A DNA stretch of 6,536 nt from the NCBI GenBank assembly GCA_002432095.1, contig DJFQ01000101.1:1-6536 (forward strand), read 5' to 3'. Position numbers and translations under genes: made by a program. The notes under the pieces were generated by a model that did no database searches, was not told the origin of the DNA, and saw only the letters and a program-made list of their open reading frames with translations. Below, piece after piece: positions 1-5,811 of the stretch. Positions within the stretch are counted from its first letter, which is position 1. Each line of letters begins with the position of its first letter. This DNA comes from Marinagarivorans sp. UBA5868 (GTDB lineage: Bacteria; Pseudomonadota; Gammaproteobacteria; Pseudomonadales; Cellvibrionaceae).

Positions 1-377
1 GCCGAGCGGCCACTTAAACCTTTTTTGCCAAAGGGGTTTTTGTCATCGTAGTTAAAGGCAAAGCCTGGCCGCGCCACCTGTTCTAAAAAGCCTTTCACCA
101 ACGCAGGCATATCGCCAAGCCAAAGCGGGAAAAATAATATGAGGTGCTCCGCCCATTTAATATCCTCCTGTGCCTGTCCTAAGGTCTGGGGAACACTGCC
201 TTTTTGCCAATCCTCCTGGCTGCGCAACAGTGGAAATTCCAACTCTGCTATGGTGATTTGACGAACCTGATGACCGGCCTCAGTCGCTCCCTCACAGTAG
301 GCCTGCGCCAATGCATTGCACAAATGGTGAGGGGCGGAATCAGGGTGGCCTTGAATCACCACTATACGTTTGCTCAT
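1..377 (-). CDS. NAD(P)H:quinone oxidoreductase, flavodoxin-2 fold (C-terminus cut off by window edge)
   Basis: This frame stays open from an ATG at 377-375 to the window edge, giving 125 complete codons. The start MSKRIVVIQGHPD is the first beta strand and phosphate/FMN-binding loop (G10-H11-P12-D13) of the flavodoxin-like quinone reductase family (NQO/KefF/YwrO/MdaB type). FFPLWLGDMPALVKGF at residues 83-97 followed by RPGFAF is the second family signature, the flavin-side loop and helix. Such proteins are cytoplasmic FAD- or FMN-dependent enzymes that reduce quinones or related electrophiles by two electrons using NAD(P)H. A GGAG at 384-387 lies six bases from the ATG and supports the start. 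The family is usually about 180-200 residues, so roughly one third is missing at the window edge. The exact substrate cannot be told. It sits downstream of the beta-propeller gene on the same strand, but a terminator between them suggests a separate transcript. Confidence 0.88.
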   Translation of the reverse strand, partial: MSKRIVVIQGHPDSAPHHLCNALAQAYCEGATEAGHQVRQITIAELEFPLLRSQEDWQKGSVPQTLGQAQEDIKWAEHLILFFPLWLGDMPALVKGFLEQVARPGFAFNYDDKNPFGKKGLSGRS

Positions 378-441
378 AGGTTGCTCCGACTATGCAATGA
401 ATGAAATAACGCAAATGACAAGAACATGGTTAAAACGAAGC

Positions 442-458
442 GATCAGCATAGCTGATC
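442..458. promoter_or_regulatory. Perfect 7-3-7 inverted repeat upstream of the oxidoreductase, candidate operator
   Basis: GATCAGC (442-448), a three-base centre ATA, and GCTGATC (452-458) form a perfect inverted repeat. It lies about 65 bases upstream of the oxidoreductase start, where a repressor or activator of that gene would bind. The three-base centre and the lack of a following T-run argue against a terminator. No regulator gene lies next to it in the window, so the binding protein is unknown. Its role as an operator is inference. Confidence 0.35.
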
Positions 459-530
459 AAGAAACGTTCGAGAAGGTATTGGCATTGAACAGATAAAAAG
501 CAACACGAAGATTAGTGGGCAATAACGTTC

Positions 531-570
531 AGAAGAGAAAACCGCCACGCGAACAGCTGTCACGCAGCGG
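531..570 (-). terminator. Rho-independent terminator of the beta-propeller gene
   Basis: Read on the minus strand, CCGCTGCGTG (570-561) pairs with CGCGTGGCGG (551-542) as a ten-pair stem with three G-U pairs, around the nine-base loop ACAGCTGTT. It is followed at once by TTTTCTCTTCT (541-531). The stem starts 13 bases after the stop codon of the minus-strand beta-propeller gene, the usual place for an intrinsic terminator. The loop contains the perfect 8-base palindrome ACAGCTGT. Confidence 0.7.
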
Positions 571-583
571 GATTATCGTGAGA

Positions 584-1456
584 TTAGCGGAGTTTGTATG
601 CGGTTACGGTATTACTAAAGAAATTGGGTACAACCAACAGATTTTTGCTCCGGCTATAAGCAAAATCCGCCGTGTTAATTCCAGTCTCTAAAGAATCCAG
701 CAATAACGTCTGCTCGCCTTTTTTATTGATCCAGTAGATTTGTCCTTCCCATACCGAAACAATAGTGTTGCCGTGTCCGATTGGCGTAACGCCATCGATC
801 CCGAAAGGCAACCCACTCGACAAAACCTCCGCCTGCTTATTGCGTTTGTAGTAAAGCAGATCCGGCCCGGCTCCAACAAGTAGGCCATTTTTGTAGGTAA
901 ATAATCCATTGGCACTTGGAACATTCTCCAAATAAAGTTCCGGAACGCCCTTTTTAATTTTTATAATTTGTCCCGCTCCCGTATCTGATACATATACCGC
1001 TCCACGTTTATCGACGGCGATGTCATTAAGGAAAATCGCACCGGGAACAGGAATACTTATTCTGACGTCTGGCGAGTGAAGGTCGATCATCACCACTTCA
1101 TCAATGTCCGTTACATAAAGCCAGTTCTTATAAACGGCCATGCCTTTGGGGGCGCTTAAGCCGGTTACCCATTTATCATCAATAATTTCTCCCGATGTGC
1201 TAATTTTAGCAATGCCGCCGACACCATCTTTTGCAAATGGATCTCCATCAATTAACGAAACCAAAAAGTAGTGATGGCGTTTATCCTTGATTTCGAGCAC
1301 CGCCTCGGGAACGGAAAGGTTTTCCGTCTGCCACACTTGGACGAGCTCCGGGATTTTATCGGTCTGCTTTTTCGGGCACTGCTTCCCTGCGTATGCATTG
1401 GAAGTTAACGTGCACAAAAGAGCTATTGGAAGGATTAATTTCGCGTAAAATTGCAT
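584..1456 (-). CDS. Secreted SMP-30/gluconolactonase-like beta-propeller protein
   Basis: This is a complete 290-residue protein. Residues 1-23 form a signal peptide: Lys6, a hydrophobic stretch, and an AYA cleavage motif before G24. The mature part shows repeated four-stranded propeller-blade patterns, such as GLSAPKGMAVYKNWLYVTD near 99-117, FLNDIAVDKRGAVYVSD near 142-158 and SANGLFTYKNGLLVG near 181-195. These match the SMP-30/LRE (regucalcin, gluconolactonase) superfamily. The divalent-metal ligands of that family seem to be retained: E51 in a PEA context, N144 in LND, N183 in ANG and D221 in IDG, so lactonase-type activity is possible. Mapping of ligands was done by eye. An export signal is unlike cytoplasmic regucalcin and points to a periplasmic or extracellular role. 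The substrate is unknown. The ATG is preceded by a weak GGCGGAAAG. An NHL-type binding protein without activity is the main alternative. Confidence 0.75.
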   Translation of the reverse strand: MQFYAKLILPIALLCTLTSNAYAGKQCPKKQTDKIPELVQVWQTENLSVPEAVLEIKDKRHHYFLVSLIDGDPFAKDGVGGIAKISTSGEIIDDKWVTGLSAPKGMAVYKNWLYVTDIDEVVMIDLHSPDVRISIPVPGAIFLNDIAVDKRGAVYVSDTGAGQIIKIKKGVPELYLENVPSANGLFTYKNGLLVGAGPDLLYYKRNKQAEVLSSGLPFGIDGVTPIGHGNTIVSVWEGQIYWINKKGEQTLLLDSLETGINTADFAYSRSKNLLVVPNFFSNTVTAYKLR

Positions 1457-1515
1457 GGCACTTTCCGCCTTTAGTAATTTTCAAGCCAGTGGGAATAATG
1501 GATATAAGACAATGC

Positions 1516-1531
1516 GGCGACGCGGGTCGCC
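1516..1531. other. Short perfect hairpin GGCGAC-gcgg-GTCGCC
   Basis: A 6-base perfect inverted repeat with a four-base loop lies between the WYL regulator and the beta-propeller gene, both on the minus strand. It is about 60 bases upstream of the propeller start codon and about 127 bases beyond the stop of the regulator. No T-run follows on either strand, so it is a poor intrinsic terminator. It could be an operator for the propeller gene or part of its leader RNA. Nothing else supportable was seen in 1457-1657. Confidence 0.3.
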
Positions 1532-1657
1532 TTAGGACATTAACACGATAAATATTTCAATTCATAGGCTTGTTTAACACGCAGCGACATATCCTGCGGC
1601 CCATCGCAACGCAAAGTGCGCGATAAATCTTCCCCAGCGATTCGTTCACCAAAGGAC

Positions 1658-2620
1658 TCACTTCCTTCCGCAAGCCTCAACTAACTGCGCTGCTCTTTTC
1701 TGCAATGCATCCTTCAATCCCACCGGTTCCACCACCGTAAAGGTGAAATGGAGCTGGGCTAACCAACTGGCAAACCACTCAAAACTATCGGTATGGGTAT
1801 CCAACAAAAGTCCATCCGCGTGTGGCTGGAACAAGGCCTGCGCATCCTGGCAAAAAGTGAAGGAATTAGCTGCGGTTTCCGCGTCGGTGTGCAGTATCAC
1901 CAGAACCCGGTGGTTTTCGCCCATGGAGTTCAAGCTCTGCGTAAAATGCTGCGCCACATCGAAACCAGCGGGGCGTTGAAATTTTTGCGGCTGAAGTTCT
2001 ACACCGGCGATGCGGTCCAGGCGGAAAGAGCGCATGTCATTCCGCAGGTGACAATATCCACTCATATACCAGCGGCCATTTTGAAATAGCAAACCGTAGG
2101 GATCTGCTTGCCGATACGTTGGATTGCTGCCAGGCCGATGGTAGATAAATCCAATCCGCTGCTCCTCTCTCACTGCACTGGTTAAGGTCAGGAGCAAACG
2201 CTCATCAAGCAATTGCGTTGGCTTTGGCAGCAGCAATTTTGTCGTCTCACTAACCGCCCGCGCACGCCGTTTTAATCCGTCCGGCATTACCCGCTGCAGC
2301 TTGGCTTGCACACTCTCAATGGCGGGTGCCGCTTCCGCCAGCCCAAGTTGATGAGCCGCCAATAAACCGAGAGAAACGGCCATCACCTCTTCGTCGGTAA
2401 ACATCATGGGTGGCAATTTAAACCCCGGCACCAACATATATCCGCCGTGGCGGCCCTGCTCGGTGGTGACGGGCACACCCATGTCTTCCAATACCGTGAT
2501 GTAGCGGCGCACGGTGCGGCGATCCACTCCAAGCTTGTCAGCAAGCTCCGCGCCGCTGAGCCTTTTATGGCTTTGCAGCAGCTCCAAAACTGTCAGCACT
2601 CGCGCAATCGGACCAGTCAC
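1658..2620 (-). CDS. YafY-type HTH-WYL domain transcriptional regulator
   Basis: A 320-residue protein with the standard three-part layout. Residues 5-60 are a DeoR/HTH-11 winged helix; the recognition region is near LADKLGVDRRTVRRY at 26-40 and the wing near GRHGGYML. A helical linker follows. A WYL domain spans about 145-212, with NGRWYMSGYCH at 181-191 and RSFRLDRI at 197-204. A C-terminal WCX extension runs to residue 320. WYL regulators bind a ligand through the Sm-like WYL fold; YafY-type members are usually repressors or activators of neighbouring genes. The naming triad reads W184-Y185-M186 here, a common variant. The start is GTG, fixed by a perfect AGGAGG six bases upstream. The gene is divergent from the glutathione S-transferase, with a 133-base shared region carrying inverted repeats, so it probably controls that gene and itself. 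The ligand is unknown. Confidence 0.9.
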   Translation of the reverse strand: MTGPIARVLTVLELLQSHKRLSGAELADKLGVDRRTVRRYITVLEDMGVPVTTEQGRHGGYMLVPGFKLPPMMFTDEEVMAVSLGLLAAHQLGLAEAAPAIESVQAKLQRVMPDGLKRRARAVSETTKLLLPKPTQLLDERLLLTLTSAVREEQRIGFIYHRPGSNPTYRQADPYGLLFQNGRWYMSGYCHLRNDMRSFRLDRIAGVELQPQKFQRPAGFDVAQHFTQSLNSMGENHRVLVILHTDAETAANSFTFCQDAQALFQPHADGLLLDTHTDSFEWFASWLAQLHFTFTVVEPVGLKDALQKRAAQLVEACGRK

Positions 2621-2626
2621 AACGAA

Positions 2627-2632
2627 CCTCCT
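2627..2632 (-). promoter_or_regulatory. Ribosome binding site deciding the GTG start of the WYL regulator
   Basis: On the minus strand AGGAGG ends six bases before GTG (2620-2618). The full-consensus sequence at ideal spacing makes this non-ATG start convincing, and no in-frame ATG lies close by. Confidence 0.85.
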
Positions 2633-2656
2633 CTACCACCAATAAAATCGATGAAA

Positions 2657-2682
2657 ATCATCCTAGCAAACTAGGACGTGAT
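2657..2682. promoter_or_regulatory. Inverted repeat in the regulator/GST divergent region, candidate WYL-regulator operator
   Basis: TCCTAG (2661-2666), spacer CAAA and CTAGGA (2671-2676) are a perfect 6-4-6 inverted repeat. The symmetry continues outward with ATCA (2657-2660) and TGAT (2679-2682), offset by two unpaired bases on the right. The element is 37 bases upstream of the regulator start and 71 upstream of the GST start, between two divergent genes, where an autoregulatory operator is expected. Binding by the adjacent WYL protein is inference. Confidence 0.45.
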
Positions 2683-2689
2683 CCGCCCT

Positions 2690-2702
2690 ATATCGGGGAT
2701 AT
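2690..2702. promoter_or_regulatory. Second inverted repeat ATATC-ggg-GATAT near the GST start
   Basis: This is a perfect 5-3-5 inverted repeat, eight bases from the 2657-2682 repeat and about 50 bases upstream of the GST ATG. It may be a second half of the control region or overlap the GST promoter. I could not call convincing -35/-10 boxes in this region on either strand. Short AT-rich palindromes occur by chance, so support is weak. Confidence 0.3.
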
Positions 2703-2753
2703 TCTGGGCTGGCAGTCAAGAAATTATCTGTTAACGAAGAGAGGAGATTCCCC

Positions 2754-3383
2754 ATGGCAAAGATGACTTTTTATACTCACCCCTGGTCCCGCGGACGCAT
2801 TGTGCGCTGGATGCTGGAAGAAGTTGGCGCTGATTACGATGTGGTCGTGAAAGAATTTGGCGGGAGCATAAAGGCGCCGGATTATCTGGCGATTAACCCA
2901 ATGGGCAAAGTGCCCGCCCTGGTGCATGGCGATGTGGTGATTACCGAAGTGGCCGCAATCTGTGCGTACCTGGCAGATCAATTTCCGCAAAAGAAACTCG
3001 CTCCGCCGATCGACAGCCCCGAGCGCGGCACTTATTTGCGCTGGATATTTTTTATTGCAGGTCCCCTTGAGATGGCGACCACAGCAAAAGCATTTAATTG
3101 GCGGATTGATGCCGAAAATGCGCAGGCGGTGGGTTGTGGTTTTATCACGGATGCCATTAACGCAATGGAGTTGGCCATCCAAAAAGGGCCTTACATTTGC
3201 GGCGATCAGTTCACCGCAGCGGATTTACTGGCGGCGAGCTATTTGGGGTGGGAAATGCAGCAAAAAGTGATCGAAGAGCGAGCCTCCTTCCGCGAATATG
3301 TAAACAGTCTGGAGAAGCGACCCGCTGCCGTGCGCGCCAATCAATTGGACGATGCAATCCTAAAAAAGCCAGAGCCGGCATGA
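2754..3383 (+). CDS. Glutathione S-transferase family protein
   Basis: A complete 209-residue protein of normal GST length. The N-terminal thioredoxin-like domain (about 1-78) has PWSRGRIVRWMLEE at 10-23, where S12 is the likely glutathione-activating serine. It also has NPMGKVPAL at 48-56 with the conserved cis-proline P54, and the ITE-V-AAIC segment at 63-70, where E65 contacts the gamma-glutamyl group. The second residue of the usual E-S pair is V66, a change often seen in bacterial members. The all-helical C-terminal domain carries the N-capping box FTAADLLAA (T154 to D157). It should be a cytoplasmic enzyme that conjugates or reduces electrophiles with glutathione; the substrate is unknown. 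GAGGAG at 2741-2746 lies seven bases from the ATG. The gene is divergent from the WYL regulator, its likely controller. The next gene starts 178 bases on. Confidence 0.9.
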   Translation: MAKMTFYTHPWSRGRIVRWMLEEVGADYDVVVKEFGGSIKAPDYLAINPMGKVPALVHGDVVITEVAAICAYLADQFPQKKLAPPIDSPERGTYLRWIFFIAGPLEMATTAKAFNWRIDAENAQAVGCGFITDAINAMELAIQKGPYICGDQFTAADLLAASYLGWEMQQKVIEERASFREYVNSLEKRPAAVRANQLDDAILKKPEPA

Positions 3384-3425
3384 CCGTTTGCTGATTTCTT
3401 CTGCTGGAAAAAACGCTCCCATGAC

Positions 3426-3476
3426 GTGGCCACCTTTACGGAGGCCACCGTCTGGGCGACAATGCGCCAGCCTCCG
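3426..3476 (+). other. Overlapping inverted repeats between the GST and the kinase gene
   Basis: The 178-base gap 3384-3561 contains GTGGCC (3426-3431) pairing with GGCCAC (3443-3448). It also contains CGGAGGC (3439-3445) pairing with GCCTCCG (3470-3476). The two stems share bases 3443-3445 and cannot form fully together. GGCCACC also occurs as a direct repeat at 3428-3434 and 3443-3449. No T-run follows either stem, so neither is a typical intrinsic terminator. They may form structure in the GST 3' end or in the leader of the kinase transcript. I see no convincing promoter boxes in the gap. Confidence 0.3.
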
Positions 3477-3561
3477 CACAACTGCTTCGAAATGGCAGCG
3501 TCGCAACAGGCACAACTTATTTTCCACCCATCGTGACGGACATTCCGCGAGCTACATATCT

Positions 3562-4974
3562 TTGAATTTCAATGTCGGCACCAAACTGTGGCTCGCTTTT
3601 GTTGGCACTATCACGCTTTGCGTGCTGGCGCTTTATCTGCTTTTGCATAACAGCCTACGCCAGGGCTTTCTGGACTACACATCCCAACAGTCTGTCCAAC
3701 GCCTGGAAATATTGCGCAACGCTCTGACGAATATTCATCGGCAAGACGGCTCGTTTGAAAAACTGGAGGCAGATCCCGCGCGCTGGCTCAGCTTAAAAGA
3801 CCTGGTTTTTGTAGAAAGCGAATCGCTTTTTACCGACATTCCGCAAGCTCAGGATGCGCAGAACGCATCGCCACAGGCCTACTACCGGGAATTTGTCAGC
3901 AGCATCAGCCTGCACAACAGTGATAAACGATTATTGCTTGGTGTCTCCAAACCCAACCAGACTCTCAGTTGGATACCGGTGATGGACGCCGATAAAATTC
4001 TTGGGTTTATCAGTTTTGTTAAACCCACCGTCGTGAGCCGAATTCAGGACCAGAATTTTATTCAGCATCAATTCAAAATCTTCGGCATCATCAGTCTGCT
4101 GGTTTTGGTCATAGCCACCCTGGTAGCGGCTTTATTTGCGCGCCGAATCAGCCGGCCACTGACCACACTGGCGGATAATGCGCAGGCTTTGGCATCGGGC
4201 GACTATTCCAAAAAAATGCCGGTCAACAGCCGCGACGAAATCGCCCAGCTCTGCAACAGTTTTAATCAGCTTTCCGAAACCCTTGCTGCCAATCAGCGTT
4301 CACGCGCACTGTGGATTGCAGATATTTCCCATGAAATACGCACCCCGCTCTCTGTGTTGAAACTCCAGATTGAAGCCATGCAGGATGGCATTCGGCCCAT
4401 AAATAGGGAGAGTCTCGCCCTGCTCCACGAAAAATGCAGCGGTATGAGCGAACTGATCGACGATCTGTTTGAGCTGTCTCTATCCGACGTTGGTGCACTG
4501 AGCTATCACAAACACCATGTCGCTATAACACCGCTGCTGAAGACCTGCATCGAGCATTATCAAGTGAAGGCACAGGCGGCGGCATTGACACTGACTGATC
4601 AGGCCGACGAAACAACCGAGTCGACTGTTCTTGCGGATCCCAATCGCTTACAACAACTGCTGAGTAATCTGCTGGAAAATTCCATCCGCTATACGAGTGC
4701 CGGCGGAACCATCCTTGTAAGTCTTAATATCAGCGAACACTCTGTTCATATTACGGTGGACGACAGCCCGCCGGGTGTATCTGAAGATCAGCACACCAAG
4801 ATCTTCGAACGGCTTTTCCGCCTGGAAAATTCCCGCAGCCGCGAAACAGGCGGCGCCGGTCTGGGTTTGGCCATCTGCAAAAATATCGTTGACGCTCACC
4901 AAGGCAGCATTACCGCGGAGACTTCGCCATTGGGTGGTGTGCGCATCCGCGTTGATCTACCAAGAACCCATTAA
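3562..4974 (+). CDS. baeS: BaeS-like sensor histidine kinase
   Basis: An inner-membrane sensor kinase of 470 residues from the TTG at 3562 (E. coli BaeS is about 467). The order is: TM1 about 7-28, a periplasmic sensor region about 29-170, TM2 about 172-192, HAMP about 193-245, H-box ADISHEIRTP at 253-262 with phospho-acceptor H257, N-box NLLENSIRYT with N373, G1 DSPPGV at 401-406, F-box FERLFRL and G2 GGAGLGLAI near 430-438. G1 has Ser where most kinases have Gly; E. coli BaeS, as I recall it, has the same kind of DSAPGV, and the C-terminal region also reads closely like BaeS. The frame is open back to 3388, but the extra 58 residues are Arg/Pro/Ser-rich with no domain. TTG 3562 places TM1 just as BaeS does, though no strong Shine-Dalgarno is seen. 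The partner regulator begins 29 bases downstream. No mdtABC-type pump genes are adjacent. Confidence 0.85.
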   Translation: MNFNVGTKLWLAFVGTITLCVLALYLLLHNSLRQGFLDYTSQQSVQRLEILRNALTNIHRQDGSFEKLEADPARWLSLKDLVFVESESLFTDIPQAQDAQNASPQAYYREFVSSISLHNSDKRLLLGVSKPNQTLSWIPVMDADKILGFISFVKPTVVSRIQDQNFIQHQFKIFGIISLLVLVIATLVAALFARRISRPLTTLADNAQALASGDYSKKMPVNSRDEIAQLCNSFNQLSETLAANQRSRALWIADISHEIRTPLSVLKLQIEAMQDGIRPINRESLALLHEKCSGMSELIDDLFELSLSDVGALSYHKHHVAITPLLKTCIEHYQVKAQAAALTLTDQADETTESTVLADPNRLQQLLSNLLENSIRYTSAGGTILVSLNISEHSVHITVDDSPPGVSEDQHTKIFERLFRLENSRSRETGGAGLGLAICKNIVDAHQGSITAETSPLGGVRIRVDLPRTH

Positions 4975-5003
4975 CCCGTTTACGCCGGGCAGAGATCAGC
5001 TCC

Positions 5004-5705
5004 ATGACAGAAATGATTTGTTTGGTTGAGGACGAAAAAGATCTGGCGAATCTAGTGGCGGATTATCTCAAGGCCAGCGATTTCCAAGTGATCGTTTTTA
5101 ACCGAGGTGATGAGGCGGATCTCTGGCTGCAGCACAATAAACCCGCGCTGGTTTTACTGGACCTTATGTTGCCAGGAGTGGATGGTTTGCAAATTTGCAA
5201 ACGGCTGCGCCACAGCTCCGCGGTGCCCATCATTATGATCACCGCCAAGGTGGAAGAAATTGATCGTTTATTGGGCCTGGAACTGGGAGCAGATGATTAC
5301 ATTTGCAAACCTTTTAGCGCCCGTGAAGTCGTCGCGCGGGTCAAAGCGGTGTTGCGTCGCACGCAGGCTGTACCGCAATCCTCTGCCACTGCGCCAGCCT
5401 CCGCTGTCACCTTGGATGAAAAGAGCATGAGAGCGCTTATTTTTGGTCGACCCGTCGAATTGACGAGCGTGGAATTCAAACTGCTTTCCTTGCTCCACTC
5501 CCAGCCGGGGCGGATTTTCTCGCGCCAGTATATTCTCGACAATATCTACCAGGACTACCGCGTAGTGGGAGACAGAACCGTGGACGGCCACATCAAAAAG
5601 CTGCGCAAAAAGCTCAATGAAGTCAGTGAGGAAGTCGAGTTGATCCGTTCCGTTTACGGCAGCGGTTATAAATACGAAGCGCCAGATCCCTCCCCGCAGA
5701 AGTAA
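5004..5705 (+). CDS. baeR: BaeR-like OmpR/PhoB-family response regulator
   Basis: A cytoplasmic transcription factor of 233 residues. The receiver domain (about 4-118) shows the acidic pocket E9-D10, phospho-acceptor D53 in LLDLMLPG, switch T80 and K102 in YICKPFS. After a linker rich in Ala/Ser, a winged-helix DNA-binding domain spans about 135-226, with DRTVDGHIKKLRKKL at 190-204 as the recognition region and YGSGYKYE at the wing. AKVEEIDRLLGLELGADDYI is nearly identical to my recollection of the BaeR equivalent, and DYRVV-DRT in the effector domain is also BaeR-like. It should be phosphorylated by the kinase encoded immediately upstream; the baeS-baeR order and short spacing match the E. 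coli operon. The ATG at 5004 has only a weak Shine-Dalgarno; the ATG at 5013 is an alternative that would also keep the receiver intact. Target genes are not known, the best local candidate being the small exported protein downstream. Confidence 0.9.
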   Translation: MTEMICLVEDEKDLANLVADYLKASDFQVIVFNRGDEADLWLQHNKPALVLLDLMLPGVDGLQICKRLRHSSAVPIIMITAKVEEIDRLLGLELGADDYICKPFSAREVVARVKAVLRRTQAVPQSSATAPASAVTLDEKSMRALIFGRPVELTSVEFKLLSLLHSQPGRIFSRQYILDNIYQDYRVVGDRTVDGHIKKLRKKLNEVSEEVELIRSVYGSGYKYEAPDPSPQK

Positions 5706-5747
5706 GCATCCCCTTCCAACAGACACATTTCTTTCACAATTCAAACA

Positions 5748-5768
5748 TTTTTCCTGCGCATTTGTGGC
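5748..5768 (+). promoter_or_regulatory. Possible degenerate BaeR-box-like site upstream of the small exported protein
   Basis: TTTTTC at 5748-5753 is followed by GCAT at 5758-5761 and TGGC at 5765-5768. These elements occur in the same order as in the published E. coli BaeR box (as I recall it, TTTTTCTCCATDATTGGC), but here with three extra bases and several mismatches. ATTGGC itself occurs at 5773-5778. The site is immediately upstream of a gene that follows baeR, which is suggestive, but the sequence match is poor. Confidence 0.2.
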
Positions 5769-5793
5769 CTAAATTGGCTAAACCAACCACAAA
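5761..5793 (+). promoter_or_regulatory. Nested inverted repeat just upstream of the small protein's ribosome binding site
   Basis: TTTGTGG (5761-5767) pairs perfectly with CCACAAA (5787-5793). Inside it TTGG (5774-5777) pairs with CCAA (5783-5786) around the loop CTAAA. The two stems stack into an 11-pair hairpin with a single six-base bulge (CCTAAA) on the 5' side. It ends five bases before the AAGGAA Shine-Dalgarno at 5799-5804. If transcribed it would be a leader hairpin able to affect translation or stability; as DNA it could be an operator. Nothing in the sequence decides between these. Confidence 0.4.
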
Positions 5794-5811
5794 GACCCAA
5801 GGAAAAATACC

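Noticed and set aside
204..404. Plus-strand 66-codon open frame near the left edge
   Set aside because: It is antisense to the oxidoreductase frame, which has strong family motifs (GHPD and FPLW-GDMPAL).
463..530. Two AACGTTC copies (463-469 and 524-530) as a direct-repeat operator
   Set aside because: The repeats are only seven bases, 54 bases apart, and not otherwise supported; chance is the simpler explanation.
2724..3182. Minus-strand 152-codon open frame opposite the GST gene
   Set aside because: It is a complete shadow of the GST coding sequence, its translation is rich in His/Cys/Arg with no family pattern, and the GST reading frame has clear motifs and a ribosome binding site.
5268..5744. 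Minus-strand 158-codon open frame opposite the response regulator gene
   Set aside because: It lies antisense to the conserved BaeR-like domains. The translation shows no recognisable domain and its start falls in the downstream gap without support.
5733..5761. Promoter upstream of the small exported gene based on TTCACA at 5733-5738
   Set aside because: The -35 resemblance is good but the bases at normal -10 distance (GCGCAT) do not fit. An activator-dependent promoter or read-through from baeR remains possible.
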